DNA of 29,352 bases from an uncultured Oscillospiraceae bacterium (GCA_905236265.1 CAJOOV010000051.1:1-29352); one strand, 5' to 3'. Counted from the first letter of the stretch, positions 1 through 9,413 are shown. Program-made: numbers and translations. The notes: generated from the sequence alone by a model not told the origin.

Positions 1-209
1 TGCATTTTAATCTCCATACCGGGGAGCATGGCGGCGACTGCTTCGGCATCCGAGGGGTCAATGCCGCTGCGCATGGCGGAGAGTCCCACCGTGCGGTAAA
101 TCGCCCCCGTGTCCACATAGAGCCAGCCGTTTTGCCGGGCGATTGCTTTTGCAATGCTGCTCTTCCCTGCCCCGGCAGGGCCGTCGATGGCAACGCTGAT
201 AAATGACAT
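1..209 (-). CDS. cmk: Cytidylate kinase, N-terminal part (cut by window start)
   Basis: This is the first 69 codons of a cytidylate kinase, the cytosolic enzyme that phosphorylates CMP and dCMP for nucleotide supply. The N-terminus carries a P-loop (GPAGAGKSS, residues 10-18) followed by the YVDTGAIYR stretch typical of the CMP-binding part of the family; the remaining two thirds lie outside the window. The ATG at 209 is preceded by AAGGAG at good spacing, and this site overlaps the 3' end of the upstream flavoprotein gene, whose stop codon lies one base before the ATG. The two genes and the RpiR gene before them therefore look co-transcribed. In many Clostridia cmk follows a BaiN/HI0933-type flavoprotein gene, which fits. 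Identity is firm despite the truncation. Confidence 0.9.
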   Translation of the reverse strand, partial: MSFISVAIDGPAGAGKSSIAKAIARQNGWLYVDTGAIYRTVGLSAMRSGIDPSDAEAVAAMLPGMEIKM

Positions 210-210
210 A

Positions 211-1458
211 CTATTCTCCTTCATTCCACACGGACCAGCACCCGGCAGTATAGCCGGTAGCCCATGCAATCTGTAAGTTAAACCCGCCTGTATAGGCGTC
301 CACATCCAGTATCTCCCCGGCAAAGTAGAGTCCCCTTATCAGCCGGGATTCCATGGTAGAGGGATTAACCTCCCCCACTGCCACGCCCCCGGAGGTGACA
401 ATGGCATCACTGACGGGGCGGGGACCTTTGACCTGAATCGTAAAATGCTTGAGCTCCTGCAGCAGCTCATGCCGCTGCTGGCGGGTGATGTCGTGTACTT
501 TGGTCTCGGCAGGGATCCCGGAGCGGCGAATCACCTCGAAAATCAGCTTATGGGGCAAAAGCCCTGAAAGGCTGTTTTGAAAGTCCCGGTTGGCATTGCG
601 CTGAAAATCCCGCACCAGCCGGGCATCCAGCGTTTTTTCCTCTAATGCGGGCTTCAGGTCAATGACCACGGTGTACCGGTCGGTATCGAAATCCCGCATG
701 TGTGCGCTGGCGGAGAGAATCACCGGGCCGGAGAGGCCGAAATGGGTAAACAGCAACTCTCCGAAATCCCGGTAGAGCACCTTATTCCTTTGGTTCTCCA
801 CCCGGATTGCGATATTCCGAAGGCTGAGCCCCTGCAGCTCTTTGCAGCACGCCTCAGCGTCCAGCGGCACAAGGGAGCCCCGTGGAGGCACGATCCGGTG
901 CCCCAGAGCGGCGGCTATCCGATAGCCGTCTCCGGTGGAGCCGGTGGCGGGATAGCTGACCCCGCCGGTGGCCAGAATGACAGCATCCCCTGTCACCACC
1001 TCTCCCCGCTCCAGACGGATTCCGGTGACAGCCCCGTTTTCCGTGCAGAGGGAGGCTGCCCGTGCGGTGCGAACGCACACGCCGCTTCTTTCCAGCTCCC
1101 GGACAAGGGCGTCGGCAATGTCGTTGGCGTTGTCAGACTGGGGAAACACCCGGTTTCCCCGCTCTGTTTTCAGTGGCACGCCCAGATCATTTTGAAAGAA
1201 GTCCTTCACGTCCGAGGGCGGGAGCCGGTTCAAGGCGCTGTACAAAAAGCGTCCGTTGCGGGGGATGTTTTGCAGCACGGTTTCCACCGTGCAGTCGTTT
1301 GTCACGTTGCAGCGGCCTTTCCCGGTGATGCGCAGCTTCTTTCCCGCTCTCCGGTTGCGCTCAATCAGCGTCACCGCCGCCCCCTGCCTCGCCGCCGTGA
1401 GCGCAGCCATCATCCCTGCGGCGCCTGCGCCGACCACTATGATGCTCCTGTGTTCCAT
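211..1458 (-). CDS. BaiN/HI0933-family NAD(P)/FAD-dependent oxidoreductase
   Basis: A 415-residue cytosolic flavoprotein of the HI0933/BaiN family. The N-terminus has the Rossmann FAD-binding motif VVGAGAAGMMAAL, then the family signature GKKLRITGKGRCNVTND, a central ATGGVSYPATGSTGDGY block, and a C-terminal GGFNLQIAWATGYTAG FAD-contact motif, so the protein is complete and of normal length. Members have been linked to bile-acid dehydroxylation in gut Clostridia, but most have no proven substrate, so I assign family only. The ATG at 1458 overlaps the TGA of the upstream RpiR gene by one base (TGATG), implying translational coupling; a GTG one codon upstream (1461) is an alternative start. No clear Shine-Dalgarno is visible, which fits coupling. 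Confidence 0.85.
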   Translation of the reverse strand: MEHRSIIVVGAGAAGMMAALTAARQGAAVTLIERNRRAGKKLRITGKGRCNVTNDCTVETVLQNIPRNGRFLYSALNRLPPSDVKDFFQNDLGVPLKTERGNRVFPQSDNANDIADALVRELERSGVCVRTARAASLCTENGAVTGIRLERGEVVTGDAVILATGGVSYPATGSTGDGYRIAAALGHRIVPPRGSLVPLDAEACCKELQGLSLRNIAIRVENQRNKVLYRDFGELLFTHFGLSGPVILSASAHMRDFDTDRYTVVIDLKPALEEKTLDARLVRDFQRNANRDFQNSLSGLLPHKLIFEVIRRSGIPAETKVHDITRQQRHELLQELKHFTIQVKGPRPVSDAIVTSGGVAVGEVNPSTMESRLIRGLYFAGEILDVDAYTGGFNLQIAWATGYTAGCWSVWNEGE

Positions 1459-2324
1459 CACGTTTGATCCGGCCGGTCATAGACCTCATACTTCGCCCAG
1501 ATCTCCTCCAGCTTGGTGAGCGTCTGCTGCAGCTCTGACCCCTTCTTCCTGCTCACAGCCACAATGAGGGCGTTCACAAGGCTCAGCGGGGCAACCAGAG
1601 AATCTACAAAGGAGGCCATGTCGCTCTTTGCAATCAGGGAGTAGTCCGCAAGGGGCACCAGCGGGGAGGCGTTGCTGTCTGTAATTGCGATGACAGTAGC
1701 CCCCCGGCTTCTGGCGTACTCCATAGCAGTGACTGTCCGTCTGGAATAGCGGGGAAAGGACAGTCCGATAAAGACATCCTGCGAGTCCACATGAATGGTC
1801 TGCTCAAACACCTCACTGATGGAGACTGTGTCGATATTGACCACTCTTTCAAAGATATACTGGAAGTAAAACGAGAGGAAGTTTGCCAGCACACTGGCAG
1901 AGCGCACGCCAAGGATATAGAGGTTTCGTGCCGAGCAGATCGCCTCGACGGCGTTGGAAAAGCTCTCCCTGTCCGTCTCCTCCAGCGTGATGCGTATTTT
2001 TTCCATATCAGAGTGCATGACCATGCTCAATACATCCTGATTTCCGATACGGTCGTTGGAAACCTCCATGCGCTGAACGGAGGTCAGCTTATTGCGGATC
2101 ATCTCCTGCAGCGCCTTCTGCATACTGGGATAGCCGTCAAAGCCCAGCTCTGCGGCAAAGCGGACAACCGTGGATTCACTCACGTTCACGGTCTTGCCCA
2201 GCCTGCTTGCGGTCATAAAGGCGGCCTTGTCGTAGTTATGCAGGATGTAGTTGGCAATCAGCTTCTGCCCCTTGGAAAAGGCAGGGAGGTTTTCCTGAAT
2301 ATGGGCTAAAATATCAAGTGTCAT
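1458..2324 (-). CDS. MurR/RpiR-family transcriptional regulator
   Basis: A 288-residue regulator with an N-terminal RpiR-type helix-turn-helix (about residues 1-77, with the family stretch VSESTVVRFAAELGFDGY) and a C-terminal SIS domain (about 120-260) that in relatives binds phosphosugars. Family members control sugar or amino-sugar catabolism, but no sugar genes lie beside this one; it heads a transcript with a flavoprotein and cmk, so its targets are probably elsewhere. I chose the ATG at 2324 because GAGGAAG sits just upstream and the protein then begins at the usual point of the HTH domain. The open frame runs 63 codons further, but that extension overlaps the promoter and has no family resemblance. 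Class is secure, ligand unknown. Confidence 0.85.
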   Translation of the reverse strand: MTLDILAHIQENLPAFSKGQKLIANYILHNYDKAAFMTASRLGKTVNVSESTVVRFAAELGFDGYPSMQKALQEMIRNKLTSVQRMEVSNDRIGNQDVLSMVMHSDMEKIRITLEETDRESFSNAVEAICSARNLYILGVRSASVLANFLSFYFQYIFERVVNIDTVSISEVFEQTIHVDSQDVFIGLSFPRYSRRTVTAMEYARSRGATVIAITDSNASPLVPLADYSLIAKSDMASFVDSLVAPLSLVNALIVAVSRKKGSELQQTLTKLEEIWAKYEVYDRPDQT

Positions 2325-2450
2325 GATGCTTCCTCTGTTTCTGTCACACTGCGAAAGAAGCAGGCTGACTCGGCAGCGCCAAATCAGCCCGTTGCTGTCC
2401 GTCAGTGGGAGAACCGCAATTCCCCTCACGCATTGTAACATCTTTTGGTG

Positions 2451-2470
2451 GGCGGAGAGACTGCTCCGCC
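2451..2470 (-). other. 5' stem-loop in the RpiR gene leader
   Basis: A perfect 7 bp inverted repeat (GGCGGAG at 2451-2457 and CTCCGCC at 2464-2470, 6 nt loop) lies immediately downstream of the proposed -10 box, so it would form almost at the 5' end of an mRNA with a leader of about 145 nt. No T-tract follows on either strand, so it is unlikely to be a terminator. A role in mRNA stability or as a binding site is inference. Confidence 0.4.
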
Positions 2471-2478
2471 GCTCTCTA

Positions 2479-2507
2479 ATCATAGCGAAGGGCAGGAAAA
2501 AAAGCAA
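2479..2507 (-). promoter_or_regulatory. Sigma-A-type promoter for the RpiR-baiN-cmk transcript
   Basis: Reading the minus strand, TTGCTT (2507-2502) and TATGAT (2484-2479) are separated by exactly 17 nt. It lies just after rluB and its candidate terminator and is the best promoter match in the 219-nt gap before the RpiR gene. Confidence 0.55.
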
Positions 2508-2514
2508 GAGCAAA

Positions 2515-2541
2515 TTGCAGGTTTATCCTCTTTTCCTGCAA
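2515..2541 (-). terminator. Weak candidate terminator after rluB
   Basis: TTGCAGG (2515-2521) and CCTGCAA (2535-2541) form a 7 bp stem with a 13-nt loop directly after the rluB stop. On the minus strand it is followed by an interrupted T-rich run ending in seven T (2506-2500), which also overlaps the next promoter's -35 box. The stem is short, so read-through into the RpiR gene is plausible. Confidence 0.4.
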
Positions 2542-2543
2542 AA

Positions 2544-3248
2544 TTACCTGCGAAGAAGCTCCGTTTCCTCCTCCGTCAGCCATCGCCAGCTTCCGCAGGG
2601 CAGGCTGCCCAGAGACAGCGCCCCCTCCCGGACACGGCGCAGGCGGTGAACCGTCAGCCCTGCCGCCTTGCACATGCGGCGAACCTGACGGTTCTTTCCC
2701 TGACGGATGGTAACAGAGAGCAGCGTGCTGTCCTGTCCCCGGCGGAGCACCTTCACCCGTGCAGGCTGAAGCCGTTCCCCGTCTATGGTCATGGGGCGAT
2801 TCAAAACACCCAGCGCCCTGTTCACAGCGCCGCTGACCCGGACGTGATACTCCTTCTCCACCTCATGGCTGGGATGGGTCAGGTGATAGGCCAAATCGCC
2901 GTCATTGGTCATCAGCAGCAGTCCCTCGGAGTTGAGGTCAAGCCTGCCCACCGGGTAGAGATGATAGCCGCAGCCTGCAATCAGATCCATGACGCACCGC
3001 CTGCCCTGTTCGTCTGAACGGGTGGTGACATAGCCTCTGGGCTTGTGCAGCATCAGGCAGACCCGCTTCGGAGGCGGTGCAATGGGCTTGCCGTCCACAC
3101 AGACCTGATCTCTCCCCTCCTCCACCCGCTGCCCCAGCCGGGCGGGCTGGCCGTTGACGCTGACACGTCCGCTTTGAATCCAGCCCTCCGCCTCCCGGCG
3201 GGATGCAATGCCGTGGCGGGAGAGGAGCTTGCTGAGCCGCTCCTCCAT
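2544..3248 (-). CDS. rluB: RluB-type 23S rRNA pseudouridine synthase
   Basis: A 234-residue pseudouridine synthase of the RsuA/RluB/RluE/RluF family, complete. Residues 1-50 form an S4 RNA-binding domain (RLSKLLSRHGIASRREAE), and the catalytic aspartate is D104 in the motif GRLDLNSEGLLLMTNDG, followed by the family's HEVEKEYHVRV strand. In Gram-positive bacteria this gene near scpA/scpB is usually rluB, modifying a uridine in helix 89 of 23S rRNA; the exact target is inferred from that context. The ATG at 3248 shares one base with the stop of the upstream carboxypeptidase gene, so it is the last, translationally coupled gene of the seven-gene operon. Confidence 0.85.
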   Translation of the reverse strand: MEERLSKLLSRHGIASRREAEGWIQSGRVSVNGQPARLGQRVEEGRDQVCVDGKPIAPPPKRVCLMLHKPRGYVTTRSDEQGRRCVMDLIAGCGYHLYPVGRLDLNSEGLLLMTNDGDLAYHLTHPSHEVEKEYHVRVSGAVNRALGVLNRPMTIDGERLQPARVKVLRRGQDSTLLSVTIRQGKNRQVRRMCKAAGLTVHRLRRVREGALSLGSLPCGSWRWLTEEETELLRR

Positions 3249-4330
3249 CAGTTCACCACAAAGGTGCTGTAGAGCAGGTCAACCGTGCCCAAAACCTCAC
3301 CGTTGAGGGTATAGGTTGCCGTACCCGCTACGCTTCCCTGCGTAATGGCACCGCTCACCCGGCTGGGCAGGCGGATCTGGCACTCCACCACCTCTCCGTC
3401 CCCGGCGGAGGCGGCCACCAGCGTCTGGGAGGCAATCAAGGGAACCTCCGTGGTGCCAATGCGCAGGGTGGTGACGGTATTGCCCTGGGAGCAGAGGACA
3501 TTGGCGGGGTAGTTCCGAAACGCCCACTCATACAGCGCCTTATGCTCGTCAAACTGGTTGTTGTCGTTCAGCGTCACAACGATGAACCGGGAGCCGTCCC
3601 GTTCGGCACAGGAGACAAAGGTAGAGCCGGCAAGGGTGGTAAAGCCGGTCTTAATGCCGAGACACTCGCCCTTCATTGATTGCAGCAGTTGGTTATGGTT
3701 CTCGATCTGGAAGGGGCCAAGCTCAATATACCATGTCCCCACTACCTTAGCGAACAGCTCGTTCTGCATGGCCTCCCTTGCCAGAATCGCAAGATCACGG
3801 GCGGTAGAGTAGTTGTCCTCATCAATCAGGCCGTTGGAGTTGCTGTAGTGGGTATGCTCCATGCCCAGCTCCTGCGCCTTCTCGTTCATTCTTTCAACAA
3901 AGGCATCCTCGTCGCCGTCACAGATGGCCTCCGCCAGTGCCACGGCGGCATCGTTGCCGGAGCGCAGCATGGTACCGTAGAGCAGCTCTTCGTAAGTGAC
4001 CTGCTGGTCTGCCAACAGATACAGGGACGTACCGTCCTTGTCGGAATCTGCGGCGTGTTTGGAGACGGTAAACACCTCGTCCAGCCTTTCATCGTCCAGA
4101 GAAAGCCCCTCGCAGGCCAGATAGCCGGTCATTATTTTCGTGACGCTGGCAATGGCACGCTCCTCGTCTGCGTTGTTTTCATAGATTACCTTTCCCGTGT
4201 AGGCATCCGTCACAATCACCGAGGTGGCGTTCACCGTGGGCGGCTCCTCTGCCGCCTGCGCCCCAAGGGGCAGCAGGCTCACCAGCAGCACCGTCGAGAG
4301 CAGCAGGCACATCCATCTTCTGTAGTTCAC
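3248..4330 (-). CDS. dacF: D-alanyl-D-alanine carboxypeptidase (DacF-like, PBP5 family)
   Basis: A 360-residue secreted serine carboxypeptidase (S11 family) that trims the terminal D-alanine of peptidoglycan stem peptides. A signal peptide covers about residues 1-27 (ending GAQAAEE). The three active-site motifs are intact: SVTK with the nucleophile at S62 and K65, SGN at 124-126, and KTG at 227-229. A C-terminal beta-rich domain follows, as in PBP5 proteins, but I see no obvious terminal amphipathic anchor. The start is GTG at 4330 with AAGGAG 8 nt upstream. It follows gerW and precedes rluB, an arrangement seen in other Clostridia, which suggests a sporulation role (forespore DacF or cortex-modifying DacB). 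Enzyme class is certain; the DacF name is by context. Confidence 0.85.
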   Translation of the reverse strand: MNYRRWMCLLLSTVLLVSLLPLGAQAAEEPPTVNATSVIVTDAYTGKVIYENNADEERAIASVTKIMTGYLACEGLSLDDERLDEVFTVSKHAADSDKDGTSLYLLADQQVTYEELLYGTMLRSGNDAAVALAEAICDGDEDAFVERMNEKAQELGMEHTHYSNSNGLIDEDNYSTARDLAILAREAMQNELFAKVVGTWYIELGPFQIENHNQLLQSMKGECLGIKTGFTTLAGSTFVSCAERDGSRFIVVTLNDNNQFDEHKALYEWAFRNYPANVLCSQGNTVTTLRIGTTEVPLIASQTLVAASAGDGEVVECQIRLPSRVSGAITQGSVAGTATYTLNGEVLGTVDLLYSTFVVN

Positions 4331-4342
4331 GTTTTCAGCTCC

Positions 4343-4756
4343 TTAGTTTTCCTCCGGCACCGGGGCGGCATTCTTTCTGCCGCCCACCATGCCGCTCACC
4401 TTGTCCACCAGATCGGGTACAAGGTCGATGACCTTCTCCACCGGACCGCAGGGACCGGGATCTGCATTGATAATGCGCACGTTATCCCCTTTGATAATCA
4501 GGAAGGAAACCGGCACAATGCTCACGCCTGCCCCGGTGCCTCCGCCAAAGCAGTTATCCTTATTGGCAGGCAGGTTCTTCGGGGCAAAGTCCGAGCCGCC
4601 GGAGGCAAAGCCCACGCTCACCTTCGAGATAGGAATCACTGTCACGCCGTCGGGAGTGGTGATCGGCGTGCCCACAACCGTGTTCACATCCACCATCTCC
4701 TTCAGCTTTTGCATTGTCAGACCTAATACCTCATTGATTTGGTGCTTCTGTTCCAT
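4343..4756 (-). CDS. gerW: GerW (YtfJ) family sporulation protein
   Basis: A 137-residue protein of the GerW/YtfJ family, which in Bacillus is made in the forespore and needed for normal spore germination; its biochemical activity is unknown. Family features are visible in order: an N-terminal helix (INEVLGLTMQKLKEMVDVNTVVG), the strand GVTVIPISKVSVGFASGGSDF, a glycine-rich GGGTGAGVSIVPVSFLIIKGDNVRII core and a variable charged tail. Length matches the family. AGGAGGGT precedes the ATG at 4756. The start lies inside the 3' end of the DUF2953 gene (26 bp overlap), a pairing that recurs in Clostridia and implies coupled expression. I looked for a sigma-F promoter directly upstream and found none convincing. 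Confidence 0.9.
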   Translation of the reverse strand: MEQKHQINEVLGLTMQKLKEMVDVNTVVGTPITTPDGVTVIPISKVSVGFASGGSDFAPKNLPANKDNCFGGGTGAGVSIVPVSFLIIKGDNVRIINADPGPCGPVEKVIDLVPDLVDKVSGMVGGRKNAAPVPEEN

Positions 4757-5426
4757 GATTCATACCCTCCTGAGACGCTTTATTATCTTTTCGCTGCCGC
4801 AGAAATGCGGTCAGAAATCTCCAGACAACGAAAAATCCGATTGACAAGAGCTGCCCGATGCGGATGGAAAGGGCGAGCCGGAGCCAGATCAGGGATTGCT
4901 CTGCATCAAAGTCAATCCATGCCTGAATCTCCCGGTGCCGGATGCGGTAAAAGGTGTTTTCCAGCAGCGGCACGATTGCGCCGCCTCCGGCGTATAGGCT
5001 GCCGTAGGTAATGGCCGCTGATGCGGGGTCATTTTTCCCGCCGATGAGGTATTCCACCTCCATGGTGTCGATTTGCAGACGGTGCAGCGTTCTGCCTGCC
5101 GCCTCAACGCCAAGGGAAATCAGTTCTGTCAGCGGTATGGGGAGACCTCCCCGGTGCTTTTGCGCAGCGCTCGGCTCCTCTGCCTTTTGCTCCGGCTTCT
5201 CCTCTGGCTTCTCCTGTTTCGTTTCCCCGTCCTTCTTCTTCTCTTTACCGGAAGAGGTTTTTTTCGGCTTTTTCGGCTTTCGGGGCAGCAGCGTGATCCA
5301 GATTCTTCCCATGCGGATACGAAGCCGCAGTCCCTTCTCCGAATAGGTCACCTCAGTACCGAGACGAACCAGCGTGAGCAGAAACAAAAGCAGCACAATC
5401 ACGGCGAAGACAATCCATCCCTTCAC
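4731..5426 (-). CDS. DUF2953 domain membrane protein
   Basis: A 231-residue protein with an N-terminal membrane helix (about residues 3-22, VFAVIVLLLFLLTLVRLG) and the short beta hairpin typical of DUF2953 (RLRIRMGRIWITLLP). A highly charged Lys/Glu-rich linker (about 50-92) follows, then the DUF2953 body with DPASAAITYGSLYAGGGAIVPLL, and a second hydrophobic stretch near residues 190-212 (LLSIGFFVVWRFLTAFL). Function is unknown. It is constantly found next to gerW, so a sporulation-related envelope role is inferred. The start is GTG at 5426, overlapping the scpB stop by four bases (GTGA). The linker is longer and more repetitive in composition than I would expect for the family. Confidence 0.8.
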   Translation of the reverse strand: MKGWIVFAVIVLLLFLLTLVRLGTEVTYSEKGLRLRIRMGRIWITLLPRKPKKPKKTSSGKEKKKDGETKQEKPEEKPEQKAEEPSAAQKHRGGLPIPLTELISLGVEAAGRTLHRLQIDTMEVEYLIGGKNDPASAAITYGSLYAGGGAIVPLLENTFYRIRHREIQAWIDFDAEQSLIWLRLALSIRIGQLLSIGFFVVWRFLTAFLRQRKDNKASQEGMNHGTEAPNQ

Positions 5427-6025
5427 GACGGCGCCTCCTCCCCTTCCGGCGTATCCTGACGGCTCTGGGCAGACAAAAGCTCCGCCGCCAGACGCTCCGC
5501 CTCCTCCGACTGAGGCAGGGCAGGCAAATCGTCCAGAGAGGTCAGGCCGAAGCAGCGCAGAAACAGCTCCGTAGTCTGAAACAGCACCGGACGCCCAGGG
5601 GCATCCAGCCTGCCTCCCTCCTGAATCAGCCCCCGCTCCAGCAGGAGATTCACCGTATAAGAGGAATCCACGCCCCGCACCTGCTCCACATAGGCTCTTG
5701 TGGTGGGCTGATAGTAGGCAATCACGGACAGCACCTCCAGCGCAGGCTGGGAGAGCTGGGGCGGCTTTCTCCGCTCCAGCGCCTTGCGGATGGGCTCGGC
5801 GTATTCCGGCGCAGAGCAGAGCTGGTAGCTGTCATTCATCTTCAGCAGGCGGATGCCCCGGCGCTGGTAGCTGTACTCGTCCGCAAGATGCTTGCACCCT
5901 GCGGACACATCCTCCTCCGATGCGTCCAGCGCCAGACAGAGGCGCTGCATGGGAATGGGCTCCCCGGAGGCGAAGAGAACCGCCTCCAGTGCGGCATATA
6001 ATCCCTTTTCTTCCAATTGTTCCAT
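5423..6025 (-). CDS. scpB: Segregation and condensation protein B
   Basis: A 200-residue ScpB, the winged-helix kite subunit that dimerises and binds ScpA and the SMC head in the bacterial condensin complex, acting on the nucleoid. Visible are two winged-helix segments: the first (YAALEAVLFASGEPIPMQRL) and the second with the conserved PPQLSQPALEVLSVIAYYQPTTR motif and VRGVDSSYTVNLLLERGLIQEGGR. The ATG at 6025 has AAGGGGAC upstream and starts where the family starts; the open frame extends 61 codons upstream only because it runs antisense to nothing and in the wrong frame of scpA. The last four bases overlap the next gene. Identity is firm. Confidence 0.93.
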   Translation of the reverse strand: MEQLEEKGLYAALEAVLFASGEPIPMQRLCLALDASEEDVSAGCKHLADEYSYQRRGIRLLKMNDSYQLCSAPEYAEPIRKALERRKPPQLSQPALEVLSVIAYYQPTTRAYVEQVRGVDSSYTVNLLLERGLIQEGGRLDAPGRPVLFQTTELFLRCFGLTSLDDLPALPQSEEAERLAAELLSAQSRQDTPEGEEAPS

Positions 6026-6038
6026 ATGCCGTCCCCTT

Positions 6039-6815
6039 TTATGCTTCCTCGTCCGTCTCTCTCCGGGAGACAGAGCAGTCCTGTCCCGACCCTGTGAGCA
6101 GAATCCGGTTGTTCTTGCACAGCTCCAGCACCGCCAGAAACGTGGCCACCAGCTCGCTGCGGCTGCGGCTGCCCTGAAAGAGGGAGCGGAATGTGGAGAT
6201 TCCGGCATTCAGCAGCCGGTGGAGGATTTCCTTTGCCTTCCGTCCTACGGGGTATGGCTCTCTCCCTACGATACCCACAAACGCCTGCTCCGGAGAGGGG
6301 GTGCGCTCGTTGCTGCGGCTGAGCACCGCCGTAATGGCCCGCAGCAGATCGGAAGGGCTGTGAACGTAGCGGTAGGTCTTGTCCGGGGTGATGGTCTCCT
6401 GCGGGCGGGACTGGTAGTCTCTGCCCTGAAGATACCGCTCCTGCATTCCGGGAACCACGGCCTTGATCTTCTTGAAGTTTTCGTGGCGCTGACGCTCCTG
6501 AAGGGAGGCAATCAGCTCCTCCATCTCGGACACCGCCTCTTCGTCGTGAATGCTCAGAAGCATTCTGGTCTTGATATACATAAGCTGGGCTGCCATTGTG
6601 ACAAATTCGCTGGCAACCTCCAGATCAAGCTCCTTCCGGCGATCCATCCATGCCAGATACTGATCCAGAATGAGGGAGATCTGGATATCCTGAATCTCCA
6701 TCTTGTTTTTGCTCAGCAGAGCCAGAATCAGATCCAGAGGTCCGTCGAAGTTCGTGCTGTCATTTTTTGATTTAACTACATTGTCCAGATGATAAATCGG
6801 TACTTCCATATTCAT
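6039..6815 (-). CDS. scpA: Segregation and condensation protein A
   Basis: A 258-residue ScpA, the kleisin that bridges the two SMC heads in bacterial condensin. The N-terminal kleisin motif is clear (FDGPLDLILALLSKNKMEIQDI, about residues 23-44), followed by the helical EVASEFVTMAAQLMYIKTRMLL stretch and a C-terminal winged helix (residues about 180-250). The ATG at 6815 is five bases after the upstream stop codon; an in-frame ATG two codons later (6809) has GGA at a better distance, so the true start could be either. No strong Shine-Dalgarno is present, which suggests coupling to the protease gene upstream. scpB follows after 13 nt. Confidence 0.93.
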   Translation of the reverse strand: MNMEVPIYHLDNVVKSKNDSTNFDGPLDLILALLSKNKMEIQDIQISLILDQYLAWMDRRKELDLEVASEFVTMAAQLMYIKTRMLLSIHDEEAVSEMEELIASLQERQRHENFKKIKAVVPGMQERYLQGRDYQSRPQETITPDKTYRYVHSPSDLLRAITAVLSRSNERTPSPEQAFVGIVGREPYPVGRKAKEILHRLLNAGISTFRSLFQGSRSRSELVATFLAVLELCKNNRILLTGSGQDCSVSRRETDEEA

Positions 6816-6820
6816 TCCAT

Positions 6821-7522
6821 TTACAAATAGCCGTATTCCAAAAGCGCCGCCAGCACACCCACCGGCAGGCGGAACAGTGCGCAGATTCCCTTTGCCGCTG
6901 CGTTCACCAGAAAGCCCAAAGGAGTATCCAGCACACCAAAGAAAACCAGCGCAAAGAGCAGCAGCATGACATATCGCTCGTAATAGAGCAGCAGGCCATA
7001 GACCCGGTCAGGCAGGAAGGAGAACAAAACCTTCGACCCGTCCAGAGGCGGTATGGGAAAGAGATTGAACACGCCAAGGCCGATATTCAGCATGAGAAAC
7101 ACGGCGAAAAACACCATCGCCCAAAAGCCCGGCTCCGTCTCCCCTGCCCCGAGGTGGTAAAGAAGGGAGAGCACCAGTGCAGCCAGCAGGGAGAGGGCAA
7201 AATTGGAGGCTGGCCCGGCAAGCGCCGTCACCGCCATGCCCTGTTTGGGCTGTTTAAAATAGCGTGGGTCAACGGGGACGGGCTTCGCCCAGCCGAATCC
7301 GGCGGTTATCAGCAGCAGCAGACCCATAGGGTCAATGTGGTGCAGGGGGTTCAGGCTGAGCCGCCCCATCCGTTTTGCCGTTGGGTCGCCCAGACGATAG
7401 GCAGCCAGTCCGTGACAGGTCTCATGGATGGAAATGCTCACCAGCGAGGCGCTGACCCGAATCAGGAGAATAATAATGAGCTGAAGGTCGAACACGGAAC
7501 CAACCCTGCCCAGAAAGGACAT
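6821..7522 (-). CDS. Site-2-type (M50) zinc membrane protease
   Basis: A 233-residue polytopic membrane protein of the M50B site-2 protease family. The zinc motif HETCH is at residues 33-37 in the first membrane region, and the third ligand is D161 in NLFPIPPLDG. Several more hydrophobic helices lie near residues 12-32, 95-122, 135-155 and 170-200. Such proteases without PDZ or CBS domains are usually found upstream of scpA in Firmicutes; substrates are unknown. I prefer ATG at 7522, which has GAGAGG seven bases upstream, over the in-frame GTG at 7528, which abuts that site. It is the first gene of the seven-gene operon. Confidence 0.88.
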   Translation of the reverse strand: MSFLGRVGSVFDLQLIIILLIRVSASLVSISIHETCHGLAAYRLGDPTAKRMGRLSLNPLHHIDPMGLLLLITAGFGWAKPVPVDPRYFKQPKQGMAVTALAGPASNFALSLLAALVLSLLYHLGAGETEPGFWAMVFFAVFLMLNIGLGVFNLFPIPPLDGSKVLFSFLPDRVYGLLLYYERYVMLLLFALVFFGVLDTPLGFLVNAAAKGICALFRLPVGVLAALLEYGYL

Positions 7523-7568
7523 ATCCACACCTCTCCCCAGTAAAATATGACTTGATTTGCCGTATGCA

Positions 7569-7586
7569 GGGGCAGATACCTGCCCC
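7569..7586 (-). other. Leader hairpin of the M50-scpAB operon
   Basis: GGGGCAG (7569-7575) and CTGCCCC (7580-7586) form a perfect 7 bp stem with a 4-nt loop in the roughly 75-nt leader between the proposed promoter and the protease gene. No T-tract follows on the minus strand. A role in mRNA stability is the simplest reading. Confidence 0.4.
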
Positions 7587-7606
7587 GCCCTGCCATAGTC
7601 TACTTC

Positions 7607-7635
7607 ATTATAGCGAAAAGACAGGAAAATGACAA
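7607..7635 (-). promoter_or_regulatory. Near-consensus sigma-A promoter of the M50-scpAB-gerW-dacF-rluB operon
   Basis: On the minus strand TTGTCA (7635-7630) and a perfect TATAAT (7612-7607) are exactly 17 nt apart. No other comparable promoter is seen before rluB, so seven genes probably depend on it, besides any internal sporulation promoters. Confidence 0.75.
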
Positions 7636-7655
7636 GTCATTTACTGAAAGAAAAT

Positions 7656-7691
7656 GGAAAGCGTCTGAATGATCGCACTCAGACGCTTTCC
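7656..7691 (-). terminator. Intrinsic terminator of glnS
   Basis: A perfect 13 bp inverted repeat (7656-7668 with 7679-7691, 10-nt loop) lies just after the glnS stop codon. On the minus strand it is followed by a T-rich run with ATTTTCTTT. It insulates the downstream operon, whose promoter begins 21 nt further. Confidence 0.85.
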
Positions 7692-7696
7692 CCCAC

Positions 7697-9379
<1,683 letters not shown>

Positions 9380-9413
9380 AGGAAACACTCCTTCTCTTTC
9401 AAACGTAGGTATC

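Noticed and set aside
2325..2513. N-terminal extension of the RpiR regulator to 2513
   Set aside because: The extra 63 codons cover the promoter and leader hairpin, and a good ribosome site precedes the ATG at 2324.
3680..4726. 348-codon open frame on the plus strand
   Set aside because: Antisense to dacF and gerW, both of which have intact motifs and ribosome sites.
4757..4850. Sigma-F promoter directly before gerW
   Set aside because: GCATT and an AT-rich stretch occur, but the GGnnAnAnT element does not fit at any allowed spacing.
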